NCBI RefSeq assembly: GCF_000758525.1
Contig: NZ_CP009241.1
Coordinates: 6,634,001 to 6,698,000 of the forward strand
Length of the DNA stretch: 64,000 bases
Direction of reading: 5' to 3'
From: Paenibacillus sp. FSL H7-0357
Lineage (GTDB): Bacteria > Bacillota > Bacilli > Paenibacillales > Paenibacillaceae
Position numbers and translations under genes: made by a program. The notes below the pieces were generated by a model, which was not told where the DNA came from, ran no database searches, and saw nothing but the letters and a program-made list of their open reading frames with translations. Positions within the stretch are counted from its first letter, which is position 1. Every line of letters starts with the position of its first letter. This document shows, piece by piece, positions 1 to 10,008 of this stretch.

Positions 1-103
1 ATTCATAGACAACTCTCCTGATTAAATGTTTTCTTTACCAATAACCCTAAAGACCTAGGTTTGAAACAAAATAACTAATTCTGCATCATTGGCAAATACT
101 GGT

Positions 104-1774
104 TCATGTTTTGAAAAGGGTTCTATTTCTTCCATTGATGTGACTATCCTGTCTTGAATAACGGGCAATAATTTGTTTAATGCTGCTGAGCTTCAGCGGC
201 TTGCTGATATAACCATCCATGCCTGAAGCCATACAACGGTTCTGGATACCCTCCATGACGTTGGCCGTCATCGCGATGATGACTGCATTCTCGGAGGATG
301 GCCCATGGCTGATCCGGATTTTGGAGGTCGCCGTCAGACCGTCCATAACCGGCATCTGCAGATCCATAAAAATAAAATCATAAGCATATTTCATTGCCAG
401 CTCCACCGCCTGGCTGCCGTCCTCGGCGATGTCGGCGTCATAACCCAGCTTATCCAGCATGCTGACCATAAGCCGCTGATTGATCGGGTGGTCGTCTACA
501 ACCAGGACTTTTCTCCGCCATCTCTGGTTATCCACGTCTTCATATGGCTCCACCTCTTGAAATCCCCTTGCCAGCTCATCCTCAGGCAACGCTGCCTGAA
601 TGGTGAATACAAAGGTCGCCCCTTTCTCCTCCATCGATTCTACGCGTATGTCGCCGCCCATCATCCCGACAAGGGATTTGCAGATTGCCAGCCCGAGACC
701 GGTTCCACCGTATTTGCGTGTCATAGAAGAATCAAGCTGGGAAAAAGGCTTGAACAGACGGTCACATTTTTCCGGAGAAATCCCGATGCCCGTATCCTTC
801 ACGGTAAATTCAACTACCAGTTTATTATCAGCTGTTGGCACGCTGGATGCAACAAGGTAAACTCCGCCTTGATTGGTAAACTTCACCGCATTGGCTACTA
901 AATTGATTAGGACCTGACGCAAACGGGCCATATCTCCATAGATCAGCTTTGGAAGATTCTGATCAATGAAATAGGCCAACTCCAGGTTTTTCTTTCCTGC
1001 TTCGGCAGAAAACAAGCTAAATACCTCCTGAACGGTGGTCTGTAGCTCAAATAACTGCTCTTCCATTTCCATCTTGCCGGATTCCATCTTCGTGAAATCA
1101 AGAATATCGTTAATGACCGTAATCAGGGTATCAGCGCTTTTGCGGATAATCTCTGTATACTCCTTCTGCTCCGGAGCCAGCTCAGTTTCCATCAGCAGGT
1201 CAATCATACCCACCACACCGTTCATCGGCGTGCGAATCTCATGGCTCATCATAGCCAGGAACTCGGTTTTGGCATTAGCGGCAATCTCCGCCGCTTCCTT
1301 AGCCTTAACCAGCTCTCCGTTGATTTTCTCCAGCTCCTGCGTCTTTTGCTGCAGCAGCATAGACTGCATCTGATGTTTCTTGTTAGTTAAGTGCATGTTA
1401 ACGAAGCCCTCAATCTTGGACTTCAAGATCTGCGGAATGAAGGGTTTGACCATATAATCAATAGCCCCGGCAGAATATCCCGCAAACAGATGCTCCGCCT
1501 CTTTGCTGTTGGCAGAGATAAAAATAATTGGAATATCCTTCGTCTTTTCTCTGGCTTTGATTAATTTGGCGGTTTCAATACCATCCATACCCGGCATTTG
1601 TACGTCCAGCACAATCACCGCAAACTCATATCTTAACAGACATCTCAGCGCTTCTTCACCGGAATTGGCTTTGACAAGCTTATAGTGTTGACTCTCAAGC
1701 ACAGCTTCAAGCGCCAGCAGATTTTCAGGACGGTCGTCAACCAGCAATATATGAATTGGTTCTTGAACCCCCAT
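104..1774 (-). CDS. Cytoplasmic hybrid histidine kinase (REC-HisKA-HATPase-REC)
   Basis: A 556-residue soluble two-component hybrid kinase; no membrane segment or signal peptide is visible. An N-terminal receiver (about 8-125) carries the phospho-acceptor Asp57 in [11 protein letters not shown] and the conserved KPF near 110. A short coiled coil leads to HisKA with His178 in [11 protein letters not shown], an HATPase_c domain (about 280-395) with DTGIGI and [10 protein letters not shown] boxes, and a C-terminal receiver (about 422-540) with Asp471 in [11 protein letters not shown]. It probably relays phosphate from an upstream partner through two internal receivers. It is the last gene of a four-gene operon, 17 bases after the CheR gene. 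The signal and final output are unknown. Confidence 0.93.
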   Translation of the reverse strand: MGVQEPIHILLVDDRPENLLALEAVLESQHYKLVKANSGEEALRCLLRYEFAVIVLDVQMPGMDGIETAKLIKAREKTKDIPIIFISANSKEAEHLFAGYSAGAIDYMVKPFIPQILKSKIEGFVNMHLTNKKHQMQSMLLQQKTQELEKINGELVKAKEAAEIAANAKTEFLAMMSHEIRTPMNGVVGMIDLLMETELAPEQKEYTEIIRKSADTLITVINDILDFTKMESGKMEMEEQLFELQTTVQEVFSLFSAEAGKKNLELAYFIDQNLPKLIYGDMARLRQVLINLVANAVKFTNQGGVYLVASSVPTADNKLVVEFTVKDTGIGISPEKCDRLFKPFSQLDSSMTRKYGGTGLGLAICKSLVGMMGGDIRVESMEEKGATFVFTIQAALPEDELARGFQEVEPYEDVDNQRWRRKVLVVDDHPINQRLMVSMLDKLGYDADIAEDGSQAVELAMKYAYDFIFMDLQMPVMDGLTATSKIRISHGPSSENAVIIAMTANVMEGIQNRCMASGMDGYISKPLKLSSIKQIIARYSRQDSHINGRNRTLFKT

Positions 1775-1791
1775 AGGCCCCTCCTATCCCG

Positions 1792-2682
1792 CTATTTGTT
1801 CTTACGATAGATTTTTTCTACTCTATCCAGTGGCTCATAGCTGTCGCTATACCTGGTGAAGTGGATAGATTCTTTGGAACCGAGCACCAGTACTCCGAAC
1901 CGGCTGAGGCTCTCATAGAACAAGCCGTGCACATGGTCGCGAAGTTCATCATTGAAATAGATCATGACATTCCGGCAAAAGATGACATTAAATTCGTTGA
2001 ATGAGGTGTCTGTTGCCAGATTATGCTCTGCAAAGATAATATTTTTACGCAAGTACGGCTGTAGAATGACTGAATTGTATTTCGCTGTATAATATTCAGA
2101 GAATGCGCGGGTCCCGCCCGCCTCCATATAATTCTTGGTATACTGCTTCATCTTACCGATCTCATATACGCCTTCCTTAGCCTGCTGCAGCGAGCGTTCG
2201 TTCATATCAGTGGCATAGATGCGCGCCTTGTCGTAGAGCCCTTCTTCATGCAGCAGAATCGCCATGGAGTATACCTCTTCACCAGTGGAGCAGCCTGCAT
2301 GCCAGATTCTGATATAAGGATAAGTCCTCAGCAACGGGATCACCTTTTGGCGGAAAGTTAAAAAGAGGCCTGGATCGCGAAACATTTCCGTCACGGGGAT
2401 GGAAAGGCTGTAGACGAACCGTTCAAAGCAGGCGCGGTCATGCAGCACCTTCTCCTGCAGCGCAGATATGCTCGGCACATTCTCGGCATGGACGTGATGC
2501 CAGATACGCCGTTTCAAAGAAGGCATGGCGTAATTTCTGAAATCATATCCGTACAAGCGATGCACGCCGCTCAGAAGCAGCTCAATTTCAATCTGCTCCA
2601 GCTCCTGCTTGCTTCCCGATTGGGTGAGCTCCTCATCATATCCCCGTTCCATAGCTGTCATGTTATCAAGGCTCCCTTGCAT
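1792..2682 (-). CDS. CheR-type SAM-dependent protein-glutamate methyltransferase
   Basis: About 296 residues, resembling CheR methyltransferases, which methylate glutamates of chemoreceptors. The N-terminal helical domain (about 30-100) is followed by the SAM-binding Rossmann fold with IRIWHAGCSTGEEVYSMA (about 125-142), and the CRNVMIYF motif lies near 236-243. No chemoreceptor and no CheB methylesterase gene is present nearby, so it may modify a component of the flanking hybrid-kinase system rather than a classical receptor array. It sits between two hybrid kinases in the same operon. An alternative start at Met8 (2661) has a better Shine-Dalgarno (AGGGAG) than the first ATG. Confidence 0.92.
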   Translation of the reverse strand: MQGSLDNMTAMERGYDEELTQSGSKQELEQIEIELLLSGVHRLYGYDFRNYAMPSLKRRIWHHVHAENVPSISALQEKVLHDRACFERFVYSLSIPVTEMFRDPGLFLTFRQKVIPLLRTYPYIRIWHAGCSTGEEVYSMAILLHEEGLYDKARIYATDMNERSLQQAKEGVYEIGKMKQYTKNYMEAGGTRAFSEYYTAKYNSVILQPYLRKNIIFAEHNLATDTSFNEFNVIFCRNVMIYFNDELRDHVHGLFYESLSRFGVLVLGSKESIHFTRYSDSYEPLDRVEKIYRKNK

Positions 2683-2742
2683 TTGCCGTATTTCCGGTCT
2701 GTTGTTTGTTGGTGCTGTAATGCTATTACCCCAAATTCACGC

Positions 2743-5700
2743 TTACGAATACAACCAAACGCGCATTAAAGAAAGTAGCTGATCGGTACCGATCGGTTTC
2801 TTCATATAATCCGAAGCTCCCGCTTCAATACACTTGGCCCGGTCTTCCTTCATCGCCTTGGCCGTAAGCGCGATTATTGGCAATTTATGATACTGCGGCA
2901 TCTGGCGAATCCGGCGCATCGCCTCATATCCGTCCATTTCCGGCATCATCATATCCATGAGCACGAGATCAAAATCTTCCTGTTCGACCAGCATATCGAG
3001 TGCTTCCCGGCCATTCTCTGCGAACTTCACTTCCATGTGGTATTCTTCCAGCACACTGGAGAGCGCAAATACGTTGCGGATATCATCATCCACGAGTAAA
3101 ATCTTCTTTCCCTCAAACAGCTCTTCTTTATTGTGCAGCTTTTGCAGAATTTTACGCTTATCCTCCGGAAGATTGGCTTCCACCCGGTGGAGGAACAAGG
3201 TCGTCTCATCCAGCAGTCTCTCCGGTGAGCGCACATCCTTGATAATGATCGATTCGGCATATTTCCGCAGCTGCGTCTCTTCCTTGCTGTCCAGATCCTT
3301 GCCTGTGTATATAATGATCGGCAGATCATTCAGTTCCTCATCATCGCGGATCTGATCAAGCAGTTCGAAGCCATTCATATCGTCAAGCATCAGGTCGAGA
3401 ACCATGCAGTCGTATTTCTGCTTACGCAGTTCACCGAGCGCTTCTTGTCCGGTTGAAACCGCCGTAATGGCGACATCATCATGGCCGATAAGCTCCATAA
3501 TGGAACGGCGCTGAATTTCATCATCCTCGACAATCAGCAGATGCTTCAGGGTACTGGCTGTGTAGCTCTCGATTTGTGAGAATGCCCGCTCCAGTGCCTG
3601 CCGGGTCGAAGGTTTTCTCAAGTAAGCCATCGCGCCCATCATTAGGCCCTGCTTCATCTCATCATTTACAGAGATGACATGAACAGGAATATGCCGCGTT
3701 TGTGATGCGCCCTTAAGCTCTCTGAGTATCGCCCAGCCGTCCATAACCGGCAGCTGGATGTCCAGAATAATCGCATCCGGCAGGTGGGATTTGGCCATTT
3801 GCAGCCCGATATCCCCCTGCAGCGCCACCAATCCCTTGAAACCGCGTCCGCGGGCCATATCGAGCAATATTTTGGCAAAGCTCTCATCATCCTCGACAAT
3901 AAGCAGAACCTTATCGTTTGCCGTCAAATTCTCACGGTCATCCTCCACTATCACTGGATTAAGCGGGGCAGGTATGACATCTCCGGATTTAGCAGGTTGT
4001 AGTTCTTCCACGTATTCCGCCAGTGTCGCCGCCTCTTGGGCCGCGGCCGCCTCAACTGCCCCTGGAAGCAGGCGGTAATTCCCTTGGACCGGCAGATACA
4101 GCGTAAACGTGCTACCTTGTCCCTCACGCGACTCCAGCCCGATGGCACCGCCCATCAACCGTGCTAATTCGCGGCTGATCGACAAGCCAAGACCGGTGCC
4201 GCCATATTTGCGGCTGGTCGTCCCATCCACTTGCTGGAACGCCTCAAATACGATATCGGTCTTGTCTGCAGGAATCCCGATACCGCTGTCTTTCACAGCT
4301 ATGGAAATATACTCATACTCCGGCGGAAGGAAGGACGGTAATTGAGCAGGCACTGCATGGCTTACCTCAAATCCTACATAACCCTCGCTGGTAAATTTAA
4401 AGGCATTAGACAACAGATTGCGCAGAATTTGCTTCAGGCGATGACTGTCTGTAAATAAACTGTCCGGCAGCGGCTCATTAAAGGAAAGACGCAGAGACAG
4501 CCCTTTCTTAAGGGCTTGAGGAGCAAAATTCTGTTTCACAAAGGTTTTGAGCTCCGTCAGCGGAACTTCTTCATAATTCAGCTCCATCTTACCTGCATCA
4601 ACCTTGGAAAGATCAAGAATTTCATCAATCATCTTCAGGAGATCCGCACCGGACATATAGATCGTGTGCGCGAATTCAACCTGCTTTTCCGACAGGTTAC
4701 CCTCTTTATTCTCGGTAAGCAGCTGTGAAAGGATAAGCAGACTGTTCAGCGGAGTCCGTAGCTCATGGGACATGTTGGCCAGGAACTCCGATTTGTATTT
4801 GCTCGTTACAGCAAGCTGCATCGCCTGCTTCTCCAACTGGACACGGGCGTGCTCAATCTCATCCTTTTTCTCTTCAACCTCCTGGACCTGATCCTCCAGC
4901 GCGCGGGTTTTGGATACCAGTTCACTATTGTAGTGCTCCAGCTCTCCCTGCTGCCGCTGCAGCAGCTCCTCCGAACGTTTAAGCGCATCGGTCTGCTCCT
5001 CCAGATTCTCGTTGGAGCGGCGAAGTTCTTCCTGCTGGGTCTGGAGCTCCTCCGACTGGCACTGCAGTTCTTCCGTGAGCGCCTGTGATTCGCGCAGCAG
5101 CTCCTCCACCACGAGTCTGCGGCTGATATTGTTCAGGATGACACCGAGATTATTCGTCAGTTGATGCAGCAATTCATTCTGCAGCGCGGTGAATGGCGTA
5201 AAGGAGGCAAATTCAACAACGCCAAGCAGTTCATCCTCAAACAACAACGGATAAATAGATATATGTTGAGGATGGGAATCGCCAAACCCTGAGGAAATGG
5301 AAATATAATCGTCCGGAGCCTCTGTCAGTTTGATCGGCTTCTTATCCAAGGCGCTTTGTCCGACAAGCCCTTGGCCGATTTCAAACCCTTCCTTCGGCTT
5401 GTCGCCCCCTTCACCGGCATAATAGCCGCTTGCAGTTAGCAGATTAGGATTGTTGCTATCCTTCAAGTAAACCGCGCCGTATTGGGCTCCCAGCACAGGA
5501 GTGAATTCGTTGATAAAGGTCTGTGACACCTGATCAAGTGAACTGACGCCGCGCAGCAGTTCTGTTACCTGTGCGATATTCGCATTCAGCCAGGCCTGAT
5601 CGCTCTGAGCCTGCGCATAAGCTTTTTCCATCTGCTGCTTTTGTTCGATGTCCTCCGCCATCTCCTGAAATACTCGGGCTACATCACCGATTTCATCCTT

Positions 5701-6411
5701 AGAGACTACCTTGAGCCTGCGGATCGCCCGCATCTTGCCGTTTCCAAAGCTGGTAATCATCATGGAAACGACATTAAGACCGCGCGTAATGCTTGGAATC
5801 ACCCAAAGGACGACACCAAGTCCAAGCAGCAGCCCCACAATCATAATCAGCGTTACCATTTGAATGGATCTTTCATAAGCTTTCTGCGCGGTGGCATTTT
5901 CTTCGGTCATCTGATAGGCATTATAATCAGCGAGGGCATTCAGACTGTCCAGTACCTCGTTCTGAATGGCCTGTCCCTCTGTGTTACGGTAGGTGTTGGC
6001 ATTCTGAAAATAACCGGCTGTAAGCATCTCCAACGCTTTATTCTGATAGTTCAGGTAAGCGGAATTAGCTTTTTTAATCCGGCTCAAAAACTCCATTTCC
6101 TCCGCAGCACTCATCGAAGCTTCTATGGTCTTCAAATACCCTTCCGCCTTGATAACTTTGCCGTCTATCTCAGTTTTCTGGGCACCCACAGACAGCGTAT
6201 CGGCATTCAGCATCGATGTGGTCAAGATCCGCGCCATATCATTGACCTCGCCTCGAAGTCCAGAAATCGCACGCCCCTTGCTGTATCTGTCCTGAAAGCC
6301 GTCTAGCTGGTTGCTCATATAATTAAGCCGATCGTATCCAATCAGCGTAAGTGCCAACATAATTGCCAGCATCGCGCTGAAGCCGATCAGCAGCTTGGCC
6401 TTTATCTTCAT
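2743..6411 (-). CDS. Membrane hybrid histidine kinase with GAF and three receiver domains
   Basis: A 1222-residue sensor kinase. TM1 (about 7-27) and TM2 (about 184-208) flank a helical four-helix-bundle-like extracytoplasmic region. They are followed by HAMP (about 205-262), GAF (about 285-430), a long Glu/Gln-rich coiled coil (about 435-535), HisKA with the phospho-His near 547 (NMSHELRTPLN), HATPase_c (about 650-790, [11 protein letters not shown]) and three C-terminal receivers with acceptor aspartates near 883, 1004 and 1152. The start overlaps the stop of the preceding response-regulator/phosphatase gene by four bases, implying translational coupling. Such multi-receiver kinases integrate several phosphorelay inputs. 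The ligand is unknown. Confidence 0.93.
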   Translation of the reverse strand: MKIKAKLLIGFSAMLAIMLALTLIGYDRLNYMSNQLDGFQDRYSKGRAISGLRGEVNDMARILTTSMLNADTLSVGAQKTEIDGKVIKAEGYLKTIEASMSAAEEMEFLSRIKKANSAYLNYQNKALEMLTAGYFQNANTYRNTEGQAIQNEVLDSLNALADYNAYQMTEENATAQKAYERSIQMVTLIMIVGLLLGLGVVLWVIPSITRGLNVVSMMITSFGNGKMRAIRRLKVVSKDEIGDVARVFQEMAEDIEQKQQMEKAYAQAQSDQAWLNANIAQVTELLRGVSSLDQVSQTFINEFTPVLGAQYGAVYLKDSNNPNLLTASGYYAGEGGDKPKEGFEIGQGLVGQSALDKKPIKLTEAPDDYISISSGFGDSHPQHISIYPLLFEDELLGVVEFASFTPFTALQNELLHQLTNNLGVILNNISRRLVVEELLRESQALTEELQCQSEELQTQQEELRRSNENLEEQTDALKRSEELLQRQQGELEHYNSELVSKTRALEDQVQEVEEKKDEIEHARVQLEKQAMQLAVTSKYKSEFLANMSHELRTPLNSLLILSQLLTENKEGNLSEKQVEFAHTIYMSGADLLKMIDEILDLSKVDAGKMELNYEEVPLTELKTFVKQNFAPQALKKGLSLRLSFNEPLPDSLFTDSHRLKQILRNLLSNAFKFTSEGYVGFEVSHAVPAQLPSFLPPEYEYISIAVKDSGIGIPADKTDIVFEAFQQVDGTTSRKYGGTGLGLSISRELARLMGGAIGLESREGQGSTFTLYLPVQGNYRLLPGAVEAAAAQEAATLAEYVEELQPAKSGDVIPAPLNPVIVEDDRENLTANDKVLLIVEDDESFAKILLDMARGRGFKGLVALQGDIGLQMAKSHLPDAIILDIQLPVMDGWAILRELKGASQTRHIPVHVISVNDEMKQGLMMGAMAYLRKPSTRQALERAFSQIESYTASTLKHLLIVEDDEIQRRSIMELIGHDDVAITAVSTGQEALGELRKQKYDCMVLDLMLDDMNGFELLDQIRDDEELNDLPIIIYTGKDLDSKEETQLRKYAESIIIKDVRSPERLLDETTLFLHRVEANLPEDKRKILQKLHNKEELFEGKKILLVDDDIRNVFALSSVLEEYHMEVKFAENGREALDMLVEQEDFDLVLMDMMMPEMDGYEAMRRIRQMPQYHKLPIIALTAKAMKEDRAKCIEAGASDYMKKPIGTDQLLSLMRVWLYS

Positions 6412-7574
6412 TCCTTATCCGTTCCTTTCTTCAGCGTGATCCACACCAGGCATTTGTCGTCATCACGTTCCTGGTCCGCTTCATCTGTGAAAAAAGCCTC
6501 CTGCATAACCTCTTCACGCCATTCGTGGTCCCCGTTCAGATTCCCGATCATAAAGTCCAGCTGCTCTTCCTGTTCACCTGGGGCCATTTCCAGCAGACCG
6601 TCAGTGTACATTACCAGATGCCCTTCCTCTTCGAAACTCAAACTCTGCGGCTGAATATCAATTCGGTCGAACAACCCGACCGGATGGCAGTTGCTCTCCA
6701 GCAGCACTGGTTTCTTGGCGTTGCCTTCAAAGAGCAGCGCCGGCGGATGTCCGGCATTTACATAGTCAATTCGCTTCATTCGCGTATCAATCACAAGATA
6801 AATCGCGGTAAAGTAATACTGGACCAGCTGTTTCTCGATATAGAGCTGGTTAAACCGCCGGTTCAGCTCTTGAATTACCTTCTCCGGCTCCACGTACGTA
6901 GTCACAGTATCCTTAAGCACAGAGGCCAGAAACATACAGAAAAGCGACGAGGAGATCCCGTGTCCCATCATATCCAGCAGGATCACAGCATACCTGCCGT
7001 CTCCCAGCGGATACCAGGCATACAGATCACCGGCCAGTTCAGCGGAAGGCTGATAGATGGCATGCGCCTCCAAAACCTCATCCGTAATTGGCAAACTGAG
7101 TACAGCATTCTGCACAAGTGCTGCAAGCTTCAATTCATCCTGCATCCGCTGATCCCGCTCTTTATGCCAATCCTTCTCCCGCTTGAGACGGAGCGCCAGC
7201 CGGATACGCGCCATAAGTTCAACCTTGTTAATCGGTTTCGTAACATAATCCACAGCTCCGGCATCCAGTGCCTCCGCCAATTTCTTGGAATCCCCCACAG
7301 CGGTAACCATAATAATCGGAATATCCCTTAGATGCTCATATTGTTGAACCACACGGCAAGCCTCGATTCCATCCATCTCTGGCATCATCATATCCAGCAG
7401 AATTAAATCGATATCCGACTGCTGCGGTCCTTTTTTTTCGCCTCCAATGCCAAGCAGTTTCAGCATTTCTTTGGCGGATGATGCTGTTATGAAATTTCGA
7501 TAGTCTTCTTTTTTCAGGATTTCACGGATAATGATTACGTTAGTCGGGTTGTCATCTACGATTAAAATTCTCAA
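6408..7574 (-). CDS. Response regulator with SpoIIE/PP2C-type serine phosphatase output
   Basis: A 388-residue protein: receiver domain (1-125) with DD at 7-8, acceptor Asp61 in LLDMMMPEMDG and KPI near 118, a helical linker (about 125-160), then a SpoIIE/RsbU-like PP2C phosphatase (about 175-380) with the metal-binding LLDMMGHGISSS and YTDGLLE motifs. In this family the receiver controls dephosphorylation of an anti-sigma-factor antagonist, so it may link the operon to a partner-switching regulator, but no such antagonist or kinase is encoded here. The start is TTG, preceded by GAGGTGA at good spacing. It is the first gene of the signalling operon and overlaps the next gene by four bases. 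Confidence 0.92.
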   Translation of the reverse strand: MRILIVDDNPTNVIIIREILKKEDYRNFITASSAKEMLKLLGIGGEKKGPQQSDIDLILLDMMMPEMDGIEACRVVQQYEHLRDIPIIMVTAVGDSKKLAEALDAGAVDYVTKPINKVELMARIRLALRLKREKDWHKERDQRMQDELKLAALVQNAVLSLPITDEVLEAHAIYQPSAELAGDLYAWYPLGDGRYAVILLDMMGHGISSSLFCMFLASVLKDTVTTYVEPEKVIQELNRRFNQLYIEKQLVQYYFTAIYLVIDTRMKRIDYVNAGHPPALLFEGNAKKPVLLESNCHPVGLFDRIDIQPQSLSFEEEGHLVMYTDGLLEMAPGEQEEQLDFMIGNLNGDHEWREEVMQEAFFTDEADQERDDDKCLVWITLKKGTDKE

Positions 7575-7715
7575 GCATCTTCACCTCGCACGATTAGTAT
7601 TAGAGCCGTACAAATCCCTTACATCTATAATTCTATCATACGATATTTGAACGCCGTCTTTCCAATTGTCGACAATCTACCAGGAGAGTAATATATTGTA
7701 TCAGCATTCAACAAA

Positions 7716-7756
7716 GTAACCTCCAGCCCCACTAATTATAGTGGAGCTGGAGGTTA
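7716..7756 (-). terminator. Rho-independent terminator after the YflT-like gene
   Basis: Arms of about 19 bases (GTAACCTCCAGC...GCTGGAGGTTAC) with one mismatch enclose an AT-rich loop, and TTTGTTG follows on the minus strand. It lies 40 bases past the stress-protein stop codon and ahead of the signalling operon. Confidence 0.7.
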
Positions 7757-7795
7757 CGCTATCGGGCTATAGGTTCTCATACAACAAACCGGCGT

Positions 7796-8143
7796 TTATT
7801 GCGGGTTTCTTTTGGCAATGACGAGAACCTTGCCTGAATCAAGCTCTTTCTCGTAGAAGCCTGCTTCTGCACTGCTAAAACCCAGCGAAGTAATTTTGAA
7901 ACGGAGCGCATCCCCCCGCGAACGGAAAAGATTGGCAATCGCGCCAAATAACCCTTCTTCACTGAGACTGACCTCATTAGTATCTGCAGCATCAACGATA
8001 CGGCCCTCACGGTCCTGATCGTGGCTAATGACATAAATGTCATCTCTGGAATAGCCGCTGCTGCGCAGCCGATTCACTTCTTCGATCGCCTGAACACCAT
8101 TTTCCAGCAGCTTGGCATACGCCTGTGTACCGATTGAATCCAT
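7796..8143 (-). CDS. General stress protein 17M-like (YflT family)
   Basis: A 115-residue soluble protein resembling the YflT/GSP-17M family, which is heat and general-stress induced in Bacillus. It shows the typical N-terminal block with VQAIEEVNRLRSSGYSRDDI and VISHD, and a C-terminal segment (SAEAGFYEKELDSGKVLVI). Biochemical role is unknown for the family. TAGGAGCG precedes the ATG. A SigB promoter was looked for upstream but no convincing one was seen. It is monocistronic, ending at a strong hairpin. Confidence 0.8.
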   Translation of the reverse strand: MDSIGTQAYAKLLENGVQAIEEVNRLRSSGYSRDDIYVISHDQDREGRIVDAADTNEVSLSEEGLFGAIANLFRSRGDALRFKITSLGFSSAEAGFYEKELDSGKVLVIAKRNPQ

Positions 8144-8234
8144 GAAATCACGCTCCTATGGTTAGATTAATGAGGATAATGCCTGATAAGACAACTGTTC
8201 CTTCATTAACCTTATTTACGGACCGTGAAACAGA

Positions 8235-8768
8235 TCAGGAGGAATTTCCATCAAATAAATCAATACCCTCCCATTCCCCTGTCTGCGGATTGCGGTAAAT
8301 CTTCAGCGCAGCGCTTCCTCTTAAATAGACATCGCCGTCTTCAGCTACAAAATCCGGAGTTCCCAGCAGCTCTTGAAAATTGTTTCGCGCCGGATCCAGT
8401 TTTTCTTCATTCAGCTGCAATCCGTATTGCCCGGCCTGTGCCGGCGTTACGTGAACATACAGCACGGCCCCTTCACAAACTCCTGCCGACATATCGGCGT
8501 ATTGATATTCCAGGCATTCCTGCCAGGGATCAGGAGCAATACTAAGCGGCGAACCTTTAGCCAGCAGCAGTTCTTCCTCCGACATATAAAGGGATGTCCC
8601 TGCCAAAGAATTAAAGCTGCTGATATAAGGGCTTACCCCCATACTGCGTTCAATGGCCAGCACCACTGGCGGCTGCACGGTAAAAAGGGCGGCAGGAACA
8701 TGCTCCTTCTGCGGAGACGGTGTTAAATATGGAGAGAGAAGACTTAGCAAAAGAATGACAATGTTCAT
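8235..8768 (-). CDS. Hypothetical secreted or anchored protein
   Basis: A 177-residue protein not recognised. The N-terminus has a short hydrophobic stretch (MNIVILLLSLLSPYL) that may act as an uncleaved or atypical export signal. The remainder is acidic with no repeated motif. It contains two cysteines (about positions 104 and 118) and a C-terminal segment suggesting a small beta-rich domain (DVYLRGSAALKIY). It lies 36 bases downstream of the DUF948 gene in the same direction and may be cotranscribed with it. No function is proposed. Confidence 0.6.
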   Translation of the reverse strand: MNIVILLLSLLSPYLTPSPQKEHVPAALFTVQPPVVLAIERSMGVSPYISSFNSLAGTSLYMSEEELLLAKGSPLSIAPDPWQECLEYQYADMSAGVCEGAVLYVHVTPAQAGQYGLQLNEEKLDPARNNFQELLGTPDFVAEDGDVYLRGSAALKIYRNPQTGEWEGIDLFDGNSS

Positions 8769-8804
8769 GGAATCATCCCGCCTTTCTCACTGCCGCCTAC
8801 TTAG

Positions 8805-9311
8805 TTAATGCCGGAATTTTTGCCATATAGCAGCTGCAGCGTCAACGCCTTTAAGCGCCATTCCTATTTTCCCCGGACCTTTTTTGGCATATGCGGCATC
8901 ATAGGATTTCACTGTACGTTCTTCGGCAGGTGTCAGCGGAGCATCTTCTATGGAGACGGCTTTGGCTTTCTCCTTAAGCTCGCGTGATTTCCGGTACTTC
9001 TCAATCACAGTCACAGATACCTGCTTCACGGTAAGCGTCAATTCGTTCATTACATCGCCAAGATTTTTCACTGAATCCATAATAGGGTCGATCTTTTGAA
9101 TCTTGCCCTGGACGTCGGCCGTAATATCATTGGCATGTCTGACGGTTGTTTTCACTTCATAAGTAAGCTCATCCACCGTCTTTTGGACTTCCTGCAGAGT
9201 CTGGCTGACCTTGTCGAGGGATTCTTTCGCTGATTTTAAGGTTTTAATTAAAAAGAAAACGAGTACGGTGAATGCAATCGCAACAAGTGCAACGCTAAGT
9301 TCAATGATCAT
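8805..9311 (-). CDS. DUF948-family membrane-anchored coiled-coil protein
   Basis: A 168-residue protein with one N-terminal transmembrane helix (MIIELSVALVAIAFTVLVFF) followed by a long helical region rich in heptads (about 25-120) and a charged tail. This fits the DUF948 (YtxG-like) family of Firmicute general-stress and envelope proteins, whose function is undefined. The ATG at 9311 is chosen because AAGGGG sits eight bases upstream; an in-frame TTG 18 bases further up has no better site. It is divergent from the DUF1328 gene. Confidence 0.75.
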   Translation of the reverse strand: MIIELSVALVAIAFTVLVFFLIKTLKSAKESLDKVSQTLQEVQKTVDELTYEVKTTVRHANDITADVQGKIQKIDPIMDSVKNLGDVMNELTLTVKQVSVTVIEKYRKSRELKEKAKAVSIEDAPLTPAEERTVKSYDAAYAKKGPGKIGMALKGVDAAAAIWQKFRH

Positions 9312-9496
9312 TACGAAAACCCCTTCCAAATCATAAATGTCGGCTTGCTCTGCCTTGATACTGCATAGTTACCCTTACTTACTTAGGCCGAAACAGCTTG
9401 TCAAGCGACTTAAAGACTACCTCTCCTATTTTGTTTCAAAGGGGAGCGACCCGTTTAAACAATGACTACATCACCACACAGAAAGGATGACATCAC

Positions 9497-9664
9497 ATGT
9501 TGAAATGGTCAGTAATTCTGCTGGTAATTGCATTGATTGCCGGTGTATTCGGTTTCTTTAATATCGTAGGGGCGGCAGTAGGAATCGCTAAAGTATTGTT
9601 CTTCATCTTCCTCGTGCTGTTCATAGTTTCGCTCTTTACAGGACGCAGAGGAAGATCATTGTAA
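9497..9664 (+). CDS. DUF1328-family small membrane protein (YtjA-like)
   Basis: A 55-residue, very hydrophobic protein with two predicted transmembrane helices (about 5-25 and 30-48) and a basic C-terminus (TGRRGRSL). It matches the DUF1328/YtjA pattern, with [17 protein letters not shown] and [15 protein letters not shown]. The ATG is preceded by AAAGGA. The family is widespread and often stress-associated, but its role is unknown. A GC-rich hairpin follows 45 bases after the stop. Confidence 0.85.
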   Translation: MLKWSVILLVIALIAGVFGFFNIVGAAVGIAKVLFFIFLVLFIVSLFTGRRGRSL

Positions 9665-9708
9665 CTGTAAAAGAACATTAAAAACGACATCACATTTCAG
9701 GTGCTAAG

Positions 9709-9737
9709 GACCCGGACTCCGAAAAGGAGTTCGGGTC
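9709..9737 (+). terminator. Hairpin after the DUF1328 gene
   Basis: GACCCGGACTCC pairs with GGAGTTCGGGTC around a five-base GAAAA loop. The following TGATTTAT is only a weak T tract, so it is a probable terminator rather than a certain one. No gene was seen between 9738 and 9946. Confidence 0.5.
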
Positions 9738-9946
9738 TGATTTATGTATAGCGGTTGCCGCTGTCTGATTATGCCAGAGATTCCTCCCCTCCCTTTTCCT
9801 CCATACATCATATTCACCATGCAGAAAGTATAGGCCTTTCCACACGGATTGTCACCCGTAAGTCGCCTCCATTCCTCTGTTCATGATAGTTTTCATAAAA
9901 AACAAAGGGGTTGGTTCATTGTATCCACTTTTTGTTTACATGCTTA

Positions 9947-9976
9947 TTAACACATCGCAAACATGGTAAATATACG
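9947..9976 (+). promoter_or_regulatory. Candidate sigma-A promoter for the secreted SH3-like gene
   Basis: TTAACA (9947-9952) and TATACG (9971-9976) are separated by 18 bases, about 30 bases ahead of the ATG at 10009. A strong GGGAGGA ribosome site lies between. Similarity to the consensus is moderate. Confidence 0.4.
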
Positions 9977-10008
9977 CAAAATCAAAACCAACTCTGGGAG
10001 GAATCACA

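Noticed and set aside
8144..8234. SigB promoter ahead of the YflT-like gene
   Set aside because: No GTTTAA and GGGTAT pair with proper spacing was seen.
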